Below are positions 49,982 to 58,672 of a DNA stretch of 64,000 nucleotides, piece after piece. A program made the position numbers and the translations under genes. The notes under the pieces are model-generated. The model made no database searches. It saw only the letters and a program-made list of their open reading frames with translations, and had not been told where the DNA came from. Source of the DNA: Actinomycetospora straminea (GTDB lineage Bacteria > Actinomycetota > Actinomycetes > Mycobacteriales > Pseudonocardiaceae); NCBI RefSeq assembly GCF_028737255.1, contig NZ_JAQZAN010000006.1, forward strand, positions 186,001 to 250,000, in the 5' to 3' direction. Within the stretch, counting starts at the first letter, position 1. The number at the start of each line of letters is the position of its first letter.

Positions 49982-50284
49982 TCAGACGGTGCTGGTCGGA
50001 GAGCCGGCCGGAGGGGTCGGGTCGCTCGGCGGGGGCGCCGCCGCGACACGGTCCTCCACCCCCTCCTCGGGCACCAGCGCCCAGGCGGCCAGGTAGGCGA
50101 TCAGACCCACGAGGTGCCCGAACACGGCCAGGAGTACCGCGAGGACACGGACGAGGTTCACGTCCAACCCGGTGCGCGCGGCGATGCCGCCGCACACGCC
50201 GGCGATCCAGCGGTCGCGGACGCTGCGGCGGAAACCGAACGCCGGGACGGACGAGGGGGCGGGGCTGCTCTGCGAGGTGGTCAT
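49982..50284 (-). CDS. PspC domain membrane protein
   Basis: 100 residues. The PspC core is FGFRRSVRDRWIAGVCGGIAARTGLDVNLVRVLAVLLAVFGHLVGLIAYLAAWALVPEE with one transmembrane helix, flanked by Ser/Pro-rich ends. PspC-type proteins sense envelope stress or act as toxin-like membrane proteins in other bacteria; in actinobacteria most are uncharacterised. The start is the ATG before TTSQSSPAP. Confidence 0.88.
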   Translation of the reverse strand: MTTSQSSPAPSSVPAFGFRRSVRDRWIAGVCGGIAARTGLDVNLVRVLAVLLAVFGHLVGLIAYLAAWALVPEEGVEDRVAAAPPPSDPTPPAGSPTSTV

Positions 50285-50507
50285 GGTCCCGACGGTGCCG
50301 TCGCGGCGGGGCCCCGCCCTCCGGGTCGGCCCCTGGTCGCACCCCGAAGCCGGGCGTCGGGGTCTCGGGGTCGGTGGCGGGACTCTCGGCACGTCGGGGG
50401 CTGCTGTGACGAAACGTCGGATTCGTGGCCGACCGACCGGCGCGCTCACCCGATCGCCGAACGGCCCGCGCGCGAGCCCGTCGCGATGGCCTGAGGCGGG
50501 TCCGACG

Positions 50508-52007
50508 ATGCTGCGAGCGCGGCGACGGTCATGGCGCACCGGGGTCCGGCGACGGACCGTGGTGGCCGTCGTCGCCGCGCTCGCGATCCTCGTGCCGGTC
50601 GGGTGGCTGTGGACCGACAGCCTGGTGCCGGCGGACTACTCGGTCGCGGAGATGGGCGTCCCCGACCACGGCGGCGGCCCCGCCGGCCCGGCCGGGCACG
50701 CCGGGATGCACGGCGGGGTCCACACCGGCGGCCCCGCGGTCGACCAGCTGCGCGAGCCGCCCGGGCCCGCCGACGTCGACCTCACGCTCGTCGCGCGCGG
50801 CGGGCGGGTCACGCTGCCCTCGGGCCGGGTGATCGACGGCTACACGCTCAACGGCACGACGCCCGGCCCCGAGATCCGCGCCGTGCAAGGGCAGATGGTG
50901 CAGGTCCGGCTGGTCAACGCGGACGTCGCCGAGGGCGTCACCCTGCACTGGCACGGCTACGACGTGCCCGCGGGCGACGACGGCGTGGCCGGCGTGACCC
51001 AGGACGCCGTGCTCCCCGGTGGCGAGTTCGTCTACCGCTTCCGCGCCGAGCAGGCGGGCACGTTCTGGTACCACTCCCACCAGGTGGCCGACCCGCAGGT
51101 CAAGGGCGGGCTCTTCGGCGCGCTGGTCGTCACGCCGCACGCGGGCCTCGGCGAGGTCGGCGACGTCCCCGCGCTGACCCACCTCTACGACGGCCGCCGC
51201 ACCGTCAACGGGCGCGAGGGCGACGTCGCGGCGGCGGGTGCCCCCGGGCAGCGGGTGCGCGTGCGGGTCGTCAACACCGACAACGGGCCGGTCCAGGTCT
51301 GGGTGGGCGGCGCCCCGTACCGGCTCGTCGCCACCGACGGCGACGAGGTGGACGGGCCCACCCCGTCGACCGACTCGCTGGCGATCACGGCGGGCGGGCG
51401 CGCCGACCTCGAGGTCGACGTCCCCGCCGACGGGTCCGGCGTGCGCGTCGAGATCGGCGGCTCCTCGGCGGTCACCTTCGGCGCGGCGCGGCCGCCCACC
51501 CCGCGGCCGGCCCGCGAGCTCGACCCGCTGCACCACGGCACCCCCACCGCGCTGCCCTTCGACCCGGACGCCGCCGACCGGCGCTTCGACTACGTCATCG
51601 GCCGCCGGCCCGGGTTCCTCGACGGCACGCCCGGCCTGTGGTGGACGGTCAACGGCGCGATGTGGCCCGACGTGCCGATGTACGTCGTGCGCGAGGGCGA
51701 CGTCGTGCGCATGCGCATCGAGAACGGCAGCGGCGAGGTGCACCCGATGCACCTGCACGGCCACCACGCCGTGGTGCTCGCCCGCGACGGCGTGCCGGCC
51801 ACCGGCAGCCCGTGGTGGGTCGACAGCCTCGACGTGGCCGACGGCCACAGCTACGACGTCGCGTTCGTCGCCGACAACCCGGGCCTGTGGACGGACCACT
51901 GCCACAACCTCGCCCACCCGGCGGAGGGGCTGACGGCACACCTGGTCTACGAGGGGGTGACGACGCCCTACCGCGCGGGTGGCCACGCCCACAACGACCC
52001 GGAGTGA
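50508..52007 (+). CDS. Multicopper oxidase
   Basis: 499 residues, exported: an N-terminal Arg-rich stretch and hydrophobic helix (VVAVVAALAILVPVGWLW) lead into a Gly/His/Met-rich segment (DHGGGPAGPAGHAGMHGG) and cupredoxin domains. All copper-binding blocks are present: LHWHGYD, TFWYHSHQ, EVHPMHLHGHH and DHCHNLAHP. It probably oxidises Cu(I) or phenolic compounds outside the membrane. The His/Met-rich linker fits copper tolerance. Start ATG at 50508; no strong ribosome binding site. Confidence 0.92.
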   Translation: MLRARRRSWRTGVRRRTVVAVVAALAILVPVGWLWTDSLVPADYSVAEMGVPDHGGGPAGPAGHAGMHGGVHTGGPAVDQLREPPGPADVDLTLVARGGRVTLPSGRVIDGYTLNGTTPGPEIRAVQGQMVQVRLVNADVAEGVTLHWHGYDVPAGDDGVAGVTQDAVLPGGEFVYRFRAEQAGTFWYHSHQVADPQVKGGLFGALVVTPHAGLGEVGDVPALTHLYDGRRTVNGREGDVAAAGAPGQRVRVRVVNTDNGPVQVWVGGAPYRLVATDGDEVDGPTPSTDSLAITAGGRADLEVDVPADGSGVRVEIGGSSAVTFGAARPPTPRPARELDPLHHGTPTALPFDPDAADRRFDYVIGRRPGFLDGTPGLWWTVNGAMWPDVPMYVVREGDVVRMRIENGSGEVHPMHLHGHHAVVLARDGVPATGSPWWVDSLDVADGHSYDVAFVADNPGLWTDHCHNLAHPAEGLTAHLVYEGVTTPYRAGGHAHNDPE

Positions 52008-52078
52008 CCCGCCCCGGCGGCGGGGGGATACTCGTCGGTAACCACGCGGTCCCCCGCGGACCGCCCGGAGGTGACCCG

Positions 52079-52411
52079 ATGACCGCGCCGACCCGCCCCA
52101 CCAGCACGATCGGGACCGCGCCCTGGGTGCTCGCCCACGCCACGGCGTGCGCCGAGGCCGTGGCGACAGCCCTGGACCTGCTCGACGAGGACGACGTCGA
52201 GACCGTCCCGGACGACGCGGGTGAGGGCTTCACCCTGCGGGTACACGCCGATCCCCCGCGCGCGGTCCGCGCCGTGCGCTGGTCGGCGGTCGAGGGGTGG
52301 GCCGCGACGGCGGACCCGGCGCTGCGCCGCGCGCCGCGGTGGCGGGCGCTGCCCCTGGCGACGGACGCCGAGCCGCTGGCCCTGTGCGAGGTGCTGCGCC
52401 GCAGGCGGTGA
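52079..52411 (+). CDS. Hypothetical protein
   Basis: 110 residues: TIGTAPWVLAHATACAEAVATALDLLDED, then a beta-rich, Trp-containing part (FTLRVHADPPRAVRAVRWSAVEGWAAT). No family is recognised. GGAGG precedes the ATG by 7 nt, and it lies 71 bp downstream of the multicopper oxidase on the same strand, so they may be co-transcribed. Confidence 0.6.
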   Translation: MTAPTRPTSTIGTAPWVLAHATACAEAVATALDLLDEDDVETVPDDAGEGFTLRVHADPPRAVRAVRWSAVEGWAATADPALRRAPRWRALPLATDAEPLALCEVLRRRR

Positions 52412-52648
52412 GGGGCTCGCCGGGGACGGGGCACGCCGGCGCGGGCGTTCGCCGGTGCGGGCCCCTCGTCCGCACCGGCGGCCCCGGGTCGGAACGTACC
52501 GGGCGGTCCCCTCGTCGTGAAGGTCGACGTCGCGGCACCCGTGTGGCGGCCACCCGGATGTACGCACAATGACGTACAGCGCACCGGCCGTCGCCACCCC
52601 TAGCCTCGGTGATCGACGTCCCCGCCTCGGGGACGCACGGGAGGCGTC

Positions 52649-52825
52649 ATGCGCGACCCACTGGCCGATCGACTGATCCAGGAGCCCCGCATCCGGCGAA
52701 TCGTGCGCCGGACCTCGACCGTGTCCGGAGCCGCCGCCGTACCCGCCGTGCCCGCTCCCCGGGGCGAGGAGCCGGACGTCCCGGCGCCCCGGTCGCCGGG
52801 GCCCGAGGAGCGCACGAGCGCCTGA
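52649..52825 (+). CDS. Small hypothetical protein (58 aa)
   Basis: MRDPLADRLIQEPRIRRIV at the N-terminus forms a basic amphipathic helix; the rest is Pro/Ala-rich and acidic (PAPRGEEPDVPAPRSPG). GGGAGG lies 5-6 nt before the ATG and TAGCCT (52601-52606) is a possible -10. No homologue is recognised. It is convergent with the kinase gene, with 8 bp between the stops. Confidence 0.5.
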   Translation: MRDPLADRLIQEPRIRRIVRRTSTVSGAAAVPAVPAPRGEEPDVPAPRSPGPEERTSA

Positions 52826-52833
52826 CCCACCGG

Positions 52834-54396
52834 CTAGCGGCTGCGCCCGCGTCCGCGGGGGCCGTCGTCGCCCCGGTCGCCGTCGCGGTCCGACCGGGCC
52901 TGGGCCCGCCAGCGCTCGTACCAGCGCTCCCACGCCGCGCCGGCCCGGTCCGCGGCGTCGCGCGAGCGCCGGCTCGCCGACGGCGAGGTCGACGCGACCT
53001 CCTCGACGTCGTCGGCCGTGCTGGTCGCGCGGCGCGGGGCGGTCGTGCTCGGCGGCGCGACCGGGACCACCGGGGGCGCGGCCACCGGCACGGGCGCGGG
53101 CGCCGGCGTCTCGGGCGCCGCGAGCGGCACGGGGTCCGACGAGCTCGTCGCGGCCGCGACGACGCCCGCCGCCCCCAGGACGCCGACGAGCCCGGCGCCC
53201 ACGGCCACCACCCGGCGCGCGGGCCGCCGCGACCGGCGCGACGGCGGGGCGACCGGCGTGAGCGCCCGGGTCGCGGGACGGGCACCGGGTCCGGCGGCCG
53301 ATCCGACGGCGGGACGGGCGGCGGATCGGGCGGCGGGACGGACGTGCCCGGGCAGCAGGAGCGGGCCGGTGCGGGCCTCGTCGGCGTCGGGGTCGCCGGT
53401 CGGGTCGCCGGTCGCGTCGCCGCTCGGGCCGGCGGGGGTCCCCTCGCCGAGCAGGTCGGCGTGGACCGCGGTGACGGTGCCGCGCGCGTCGTCGTCCGCG
53501 GGTGCGGAGGCGAGGAGGGCGCCGGTCTCCGGTCCTACGTCCCGCCCGGCGAGCAGGCGTGCCGCGCGGGCGGCGTCGGGCCGGCCGGCGGGGTCGGGGT
53601 CGAGCAGGGCGCGCAGGACCGGCGTCAGGTCGCCGGCGCGCCGGGCCGGCGCCACCACGCCGGACGCGACGCGCGAGAGCACCTCGAGCGCGTTGCCGCC
53701 GTCGCCGGCAGGCGGGGCACCCTCGAGCGCGGCGTAGAGCGTGGCGCCCAGCGAGAACACGTCGGCGGCGGCCGTCGCTGGGCCGCCGCGGGCGAGCTCG
53801 GGGGCCATGAAGTGCGGCGTCCCGGCGACGAGCTGGTCGGCGGTGCCGGGCTCGGCGTCGATGACGGCGATGCCGAAGTCGGCGACGGTGACGGTGTCGG
53901 CGAGCCCGATCATGACGTTGGCGGGCTTGACGTCGCGGTGGACGATGCCGCGCGCGTGCATGGCGGCGAGGCCCTCGGCGATCTGCGCGCCGATCGCGGC
54001 CACCCGCACGGGCGGCAGCGGGCCCTCGCGGTCGAGGAGGTCCGCCAACGAGGGGGCCGCGACGTACTCCATGACGAGGCAGACCTCGCCGTCGAGCTCG
54101 GTCATGTCGAAGATCGCGGCGAGCCGCGGGTGGTGCAGGCGGGCGGCGACGCGGCCCTCCCGGTGCGCCCGCTCGCGCACGAGGCGCGCGCGGTGCGCGT
54201 CGAGGGCGCGGCCGCCGTGGAGCCGCTTGATCGCGACGTCGCGGTCCAGCAGCTCGTCGTGGGCGCGCCACACCGAGCCCGATCCCCCGCGCCCCACGGG
54301 CGCGAGCAGGAGGTAGCGACCGGCGACGAGGCGACCGGGCTCGATCGTGGCCCGGCCGTCCCCGAGGGCGACCGGCACCGAGGTCGGCGTCGTCAT
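52834..54396 (-). CDS. Serine/threonine protein kinase (Pkn type)
   Basis: 520 residues. The kinase domain has the Gly loop VGRGGSGSVWRA (about 35-45), the ATP Lys DVAIKRL (K57), HRDVKPANVM (catalytic loop, 153-162), DFGIAV (173) and GTPHFMAPELARGG (activation loop end). A low-complexity juxtamembrane region leads to one transmembrane helix (VVAVGAGLVGVLGAAGVVAAA), then a short Pro/Thr-rich extracytoplasmic part and a basic Arg/Asp/Gly tail. No PASTA repeats. GGGAGG precedes the ATG at 54396. Confidence 0.93.
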   Translation of the reverse strand: MTTPTSVPVALGDGRATIEPGRLVAGRYLLLAPVGRGGSGSVWRAHDELLDRDVAIKRLHGGRALDAHRARLVRERAHREGRVAARLHHPRLAAIFDMTELDGEVCLVMEYVAAPSLADLLDREGPLPPVRVAAIGAQIAEGLAAMHARGIVHRDVKPANVMIGLADTVTVADFGIAVIDAEPGTADQLVAGTPHFMAPELARGGPATAAADVFSLGATLYAALEGAPPAGDGGNALEVLSRVASGVVAPARRAGDLTPVLRALLDPDPAGRPDAARAARLLAGRDVGPETGALLASAPADDDARGTVTAVHADLLGEGTPAGPSGDATGDPTGDPDADEARTGPLLLPGHVRPAARSAARPAVGSAAGPGARPATRALTPVAPPSRRSRRPARRVVAVGAGLVGVLGAAGVVAAATSSSDPVPLAAPETPAPAPVPVAAPPVVPVAPPSTTAPRRATSTADDVEEVASTSPSASRRSRDAADRAGAAWERWYERWRAQARSDRDGDRGDDGPRGRGRSR

Positions 54397-54625
54397 GCCC
54401 CTCCCTTCTGCTCCGTGACCGCGTATCGCGCGCCGTGACCATTCCGTTACCGAAATCGGCCGCGACCGTCCGGACCCCCCGATCGGGTGGCGCCGCATCC
54501 TCGCCCGGCCCCCGGCGGGGCCCGCACCCGACCCGCCCGACCCGCCCGTCAGCGGCTGTGACCGGGGCCATCGCGGCCGCGGTGTGGGGGGACACAGCGA
54601 TCACCGGCCCACGCGGCGTCTCGTG
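54397..54625. other. Divergent intergenic region, kinase side
   Basis: About 230 bp between the kinase start and the desaturase promoter region. It is GC-rich, with no open frame that looks coding. ATTCCGTTACCGAAAT (about 54442-54457) is an AT-richer patch and may hold the kinase promoter. No operator is evident here. Confidence 0.4.
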
Positions 54626-54660
54626 TCGGTACCGTGGGTACCTAGTACTTCAGGTACCGA
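54626..54660 (+). promoter_or_regulatory. Desaturase promoter with three GGTACC palindromes
   Basis: TCGGTACC (54626-54633) and GGTACCGA (54653-54660) are an inverted repeat. A third GGTACC lies at 54637-54642. TAGTAC (54643-54648), the best -10, lies between the second and third. A dimeric repressor of the TetR/fatty-acid-regulator type bound to either pair would cover the promoter. The regulator is not in the window. Confidence 0.65.
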
Positions 54661-54691
54661 ACCGACCCACCCGATGCGGAGGCAACCCCTC

Positions 54692-55894
54692 ATGGCCATC
54701 TCGGACATCAAGGAGTTCACGCACCTGAGCGAGGCCGACGTCGCGGCCATCGGGCGCGAGTTCGACGCGATCCGCCGCGACGTCGAGGCGTCGCGCGGGG
54801 AGGACGACGCCGCGTACATCCGCGGCGTCATCAAGCTGCAGCGCCGCCTGGAGATCGGCGGGCGCGTGGCGCTGGTCGGCAGCATCCTGCCGCCGCTGTG
54901 GATCGCCGGCACCGCCGCGCTGGCCGCCTCCAAGATCATCGAGAACATGGAGATCGGCCACAACGTCATGCACGGCCAGTGGGACTGGATGAACGATCCG
55001 GAGATCCACTCGGCGCAGTGGGAGTGGGACAACGTCTGCCCCGCGGACCAGTGGAAGCACTCCCACAACTACCTGCACCACACGTACACGAACGTGATCG
55101 GCAAGGACAAGGACGTCGGGTACGAGATCCTCCGCGTCCGCTCCGACCAGCCGTGGCACCCCTACTACCTGGGCCAGCCGCTCTACAACGCGCTGCTGAT
55201 GTTCCTGTTCCAGTGGGGCGTCGCGCTGCACGACCTCGACATCGAGGGCGCGGCGAAGATGGACGCCGACCCCGAGGAGATGAAGGCCAAGCTGCGCCAG
55301 ATCGGGCGCAAGGCGGGCAAGCAGGCGCTCAAGGACTACGTGGCCTTCCCGGCCCTGTCCGGCCCGTTCTTCCCGGCGACGATCGCGGCGAACGCGACGG
55401 CGAACCTCATCCGCAACGTGTGGTCCTACGCGATCATCTTCTGCGGCCACTTCCCCGACGGTGCCGAGGTCTTCACCGAGGAGGAGCTCGACGGCGAGAC
55501 GTGGGGCGAGTGGTACCTGCGCCAGCTGCTCGGGTCGGCCAACTTCACCGGCGGGCGGCTCATGCACCTCATGAGCGGCAACCTCGGCTACCAGATCGAG
55601 CACCACCTGTTCCCCGACCTGCCGTCGAACCGGTACCCGGAGATCGCGGAGAAGGTGCGCGACATCTGCGCCCGCTGGGACCTGCCCTACACGACCGGCC
55701 CGTTCCCGAAGCAGTTCTGGCAGTCGACGCGGTCGATCTGGAAGCTCTCGCTGCCCGTGGCGGGCGAGCTCAAGCGCTTCGTCGACCGGCTGACCGGCCG
55801 CGAGAAGCCGACCGCCACGAGCACCGCCGCCGCCGACGTCCCGGCCCCGCGCACGGAGACCGGGACCCGCGTCGACGAGCCCGTGGCCGCCTGA
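54692..55894 (+). CDS. Membrane fatty acid desaturase (DesA3-like)
   Basis: 400 residues. The three His boxes of acyl-lipid/acyl-CoA desaturases are present: IGHNVMHGQWDW (HxxxH), WKHSHNYLHHTYTN (HxxHH) and GYQIEHHLFPDLPSNRY. Hydrophobic helices near residues 50-75 and 170-185 place it in the membrane. It introduces a double bond in stearoyl/palmitoyl chains using a di-iron centre, with an electron-donor reductase not encoded nearby. GGAGG lies about 10 nt before the ATG. Its promoter carries three GGTACC sites. Confidence 0.93.
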   Translation: MAISDIKEFTHLSEADVAAIGREFDAIRRDVEASRGEDDAAYIRGVIKLQRRLEIGGRVALVGSILPPLWIAGTAALAASKIIENMEIGHNVMHGQWDWMNDPEIHSAQWEWDNVCPADQWKHSHNYLHHTYTNVIGKDKDVGYEILRVRSDQPWHPYYLGQPLYNALLMFLFQWGVALHDLDIEGAAKMDADPEEMKAKLRQIGRKAGKQALKDYVAFPALSGPFFPATIAANATANLIRNVWSYAIIFCGHFPDGAEVFTEEELDGETWGEWYLRQLLGSANFTGGRLMHLMSGNLGYQIEHHLFPDLPSNRYPEIAEKVRDICARWDLPYTTGPFPKQFWQSTRSIWKLSLPVAGELKRFVDRLTGREKPTATSTAAADVPAPRTETGTRVDEPVAA

Positions 55895-55901
55895 CCCGGG
55901 G

Positions 55902-55947
55902 TACGTGCGTGATCTTCTGAGCCATAGCTCAGAAGATCACGCACGTA
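55902..55947. terminator. Bidirectional hairpin with 21-bp perfect stem
   Basis: Arms 55902-55922 (TACGTGCGTGATCTTCTGAGC less its last base is 20 nt) and 55927-55947 are perfectly complementary around the loop CATA. It lies between the convergent desaturase and metal-independent formate dehydrogenase genes, 5 bp from the latter's stop. Confidence 0.85.
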
Positions 55948-55952
55948 GATGG

Positions 55953-56984
55953 TCACGACTCCGGCGACACCATGACGAACTCGGCGGGCAGGGGCCGGCC
56001 GTCGAGGTGGGCGTCGAGCATCTCCCGCACGCCCTCGGCGATCCGCTCCTGCGCCTCGCGGGTCATGCCCGAGCAGTGGATGGTCATGGCCTCGGAGCCC
56101 TCGGGCAGCGAGCGCCAGGGGTGGTCGGCCGGCGCCGGCTGGGGGTACCAGGTGTCCCCCGCGTACCCCGCGAGCTGCCCGGACTCGACGGCCTCGACCA
56201 GCGCGTCCCGGTCGACGATCGCGCCGCGCGCGGTGTTGACCAGCCACGAGCCCGGCTTCATCGCGTTCAGCCGCTCGCGCCCGAACAGCGCCTGGCTGCC
56301 CTCCATCAGGGGCAGGGCCAGGCAGATCACGTCCGACTCGCGCACCAGCGTGTCGAGCCGCGCGTAGCGCACGCCGAGCGTCGCCTCGTCGGCCGGCGAG
56401 CGGCGGTGGTTGGCGTAGTAGAGCATCCGCACGTCGAAGCCCTGGAGCCGTAGCGCGGTGCGGGCCCCGATCGCGCCGAGCCCGACGATCCCGACGGTCT
56501 TGCCCTCGAGGTCGTGCGACGGCGCCGAGACGCCGGCGACGTCCCAGCCCCCGTCGCGGGCGTTCGCGTGGGCGGGGACGAAGTTGCGGACCAGCGCCAG
56601 GATCTGCAGGACGTTGTGCTCGGCGACGCTGACGACGTTGCTGCCGGTGACCTCGGCGACGGTGATGCCGTGCTGCTGCGCGGACTCGGGCTCGGTGTGG
56701 TCGGAGCCCACGCCCGCGGTGATGACCAGCCGCAGGTTCGCGGCCTTCGACATCCGGTCGTCGTCGAGGTAGACCGGCCAGAAGGGCGTCGTGATCAGCG
56801 CCTCGGCGTCCGCGAGCTCGGCGTCGAGACCCTCGCCGGTGTCGGTGGTGGTGACCAGCTCGTGGCCCCGGTCCGCCAGGTACTCGTGCAGGCCCAGCGC
56901 GTTGTCGGCGCTGGCCGGCACGCCCCCGTCGGAGCCGTGGGAGCCGGCGTCGGACGGCGGGTAGGACACGTAGACGACCTTCAT
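55953..56984 (-). CDS. NAD-dependent formate dehydrogenase (metal-independent)
   Basis: 343 residues of the D-2-hydroxyacid dehydrogenase fold. It oxidises formate to CO2 with NAD+. Diagnostic segments are ITAGVGSDHTEPE (about 89-101), TGSNVVSVAEHN, VGLGAIGARTA (NAD-binding), NTARGAIVDRDAL (catalytic Arg 253), TWYPQPAPADHPW (Gln) and MTIHCSGM (catalytic His 303), as in the Pseudomonas/methylotroph FDH. It is shorter than the ~400-residue methylotroph enzymes, mainly at the N-terminus. It is non-homologous to the Mo enzyme encoded 1.7 kb away. Confidence 0.92.
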   Translation of the reverse strand: MKVVYVSYPPSDAGSHGSDGGVPASADNALGLHEYLADRGHELVTTTDTGEGLDAELADAEALITTPFWPVYLDDDRMSKAANLRLVITAGVGSDHTEPESAQQHGITVAEVTGSNVVSVAEHNVLQILALVRNFVPAHANARDGGWDVAGVSAPSHDLEGKTVGIVGLGAIGARTALRLQGFDVRMLYYANHRRSPADEATLGVRYARLDTLVRESDVICLALPLMEGSQALFGRERLNAMKPGSWLVNTARGAIVDRDALVEAVESGQLAGYAGDTWYPQPAPADHPWRSLPEGSEAMTIHCSGMTREAQERIAEGVREMLDAHLDGRPLPAEFVMVSPES

Positions 56985-57030
56985 CCCGTCGGCTACCCGA
57001 CCGCCCGCGACGGGGACACCGGGTGTGACG

Positions 57031-57879
57031 TCAGCCGGGGTGGGTCTCGCCGCCGGCCGGGGCCAGGACCTCGCCGCTGTAGTACGACGAGAGCCGGTTC
57101 GACGCGAAGAACACGTACGACGGGGCGATCTCGTCGGGCGACGCCGGGCGGCCGATCGGGGCCTGCGCCCCGAACGAGTCGACCTTCTCCTCGGGCATGG
57201 TCGCCGGGATCAACGGCGTCCACACCGGCCCCGGGGCGACGCAGTTGACGCGGATGCCGCGCGGGAGCAGCTGCTGGGACAGCGACATCGTCAGCGCGTG
57301 CACCGCGCCCTTGGCCGCGGAGTAGTCGAGCAGCGACTTGTTGCCGCGCAGCCCGTTGACCGAGCCGGTGTTGATGATCGCCGACCCCTCCCCCAGGTGC
57401 GGCAACGCGTCCTTGGTGATCCAGAAGAAGCTGGACACGTTGGTCGCGAACGTGCGCTCCCACTGCTCGTCGGAGAGCTCCTCGGGGCCGTCGACCGGCG
57501 TCTGCACCGCGGCGTTGTTGACCACGATGTCGAGCCCGCCGAGCTCCTCGACCGCCCGCCCGACCATCCGGGCGCAGTGGTCGCGGTCGGCGATGTCGCC
57601 GGGCAGGCGCACGCACCGGCGGCCCTTGGCCTCGACGACCGACTGGGTGTGCGTCGCGTCGTCGCCCTCGGAGAGGTAGCTGATCGCGACGTCGGCGCCC
57701 TCCTCGGCGAAGGCGATCGCGACGGCGCGCCCGATGCCGGAGTCGCCGCCGGTGATCAGCGCCCGGCGCCCGGCGAGCAGGTCGCGCCCGACGTAGTCGC
57801 GCATCTCGTCGTTCGGCTCGGGGTCCATCGCCCCGGTGCTGCCGGGGTGGGTCTGTTCCTGCGGGGGAGGCTGCGTCAC
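57031..57879 (-). CDS. Short-chain dehydrogenase/reductase (YhdF-like)
   Basis: 282 residues with the classical SDR motifs: ALITGGDSGIGRAVAIAF (TGxxxGIG), DIVVNNAAV (NNA), Ser of GSVNGLRG, YSAAKGAVHAL (YxxxK) and NCVAPGPVWTPL. The extended N-terminus (TQPPPQEQTHPGSTGAMDPEP) and the YVGRDLLAGRRALIT block match YhdF/YdaD-like general-stress SDRs. The substrate is unknown. GTG start. Same strand as formate dehydrogenase, 46 bp upstream of its start. Confidence 0.9.
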   Translation of the reverse strand: MTQPPPQEQTHPGSTGAMDPEPNDEMRDYVGRDLLAGRRALITGGDSGIGRAVAIAFAEEGADVAISYLSEGDDATHTQSVVEAKGRRCVRLPGDIADRDHCARMVGRAVEELGGLDIVVNNAAVQTPVDGPEELSDEQWERTFATNVSSFFWITKDALPHLGEGSAIINTGSVNGLRGNKSLLDYSAAKGAVHALTMSLSQQLLPRGIRVNCVAPGPVWTPLIPATMPEEKVDSFGAQAPIGRPASPDEIAPSYVFFASNRLSSYYSGEVLAPAGGETHPG

Positions 57880-57945
57880 GGGCGACGGACTTGACGGCGG
57901 CGCCCGGGCGCGAAACGTCCCGGGCACCGCCGACGGCGGGGCACC

Positions 57946-58458
57946 TCAGCGCAGGGCGGCGATCTTGTCGAGGACGGTCTTGCGGTTCTTGGTGCGCCGC
58001 TCGTAGGCGTCGACCTTGCCGAGGTCGCCCGCGGAGAGCCCGTCGAGCTTCGCGACGACCTCGGTGGCGTTGAGGTCGTCGTAGCCCCGGATCGGCAGGT
58101 CGTCCTCCACCGACACCGCGCCCTTGGCCTCGCCCTCGGCCTGGGCGACGCCGGGCACGCGACGCGCCTGGTCGGCGGCCGCGCCGGCCGCGCCGCCGAT
58201 GCCGGACCCGAGGCGCTGGAGCAGCGCGGGGAACGCCTCGGCGAGCTCCCGGGTGAACTGCGCCTGGGCGCGGGCGAACGCCTGCACCCACTCGGCGGTC
58301 CGGTTGCCGGCCGCCTCCTCGGCCTCGGCGACGTTCTCGAGCAGCTCCTTGTACGCGCGCAGCGACTCCTCGCCGCCCTGCCGAGCGCGGCTCACGATCT
58401 GCTCGTTCAGGCTCCGGACCTGCTCGACGACCTGCTCGACCCTCGGGTTGCCCGCCAT
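57946..58458 (-). CDS. Helical protein with C-terminal DUF8129-like domain
   Basis: 170 residues. The N-terminal two thirds are a helical coiled-coil-like, phasin-resembling region (VEQVVEQVRSLNEQIVSRA, VAEAEEAAGNRTAEWVQAFARAQAQFTRELAEAFP). The C-terminus LPIRGYDDLNATEVVAKLDGLSAGDLGKVDAYERRTKNRKTVLDKI matches a small domain I know as DUF8129, found in actinobacterial proteins. The function is unknown. GGAGGAG precedes the ATG. First gene of a possible minus-strand series with the SDR and formate dehydrogenase. Confidence 0.75.
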   Translation of the reverse strand: MAGNPRVEQVVEQVRSLNEQIVSRARQGGEESLRAYKELLENVAEAEEAAGNRTAEWVQAFARAQAQFTRELAEAFPALLQRLGSGIGGAAGAAADQARRVPGVAQAEGEAKGAVSVEDDLPIRGYDDLNATEVVAKLDGLSAGDLGKVDAYERRTKNRKTVLDKIAALR

Positions 58459-58672
58459 CGCTCCTCCTCGGTGTGTGCCTCAGTGCACATCGAGCGCTCG
58501 TTTCCCGGCCGCCGATACCCCCAAACAGGGCAACGTCGGAACCATCCGGGCAAGGACGGACGCGGGCGACGGGTTCGTGTTCCGGTGATCGGGATCGTCC
58601 GTGTGACGCGCCTCGCAACGGGACCTACGATGGTGACGGCGGCGACACCCGTTGTGGTTGGGAGTACCGAGC

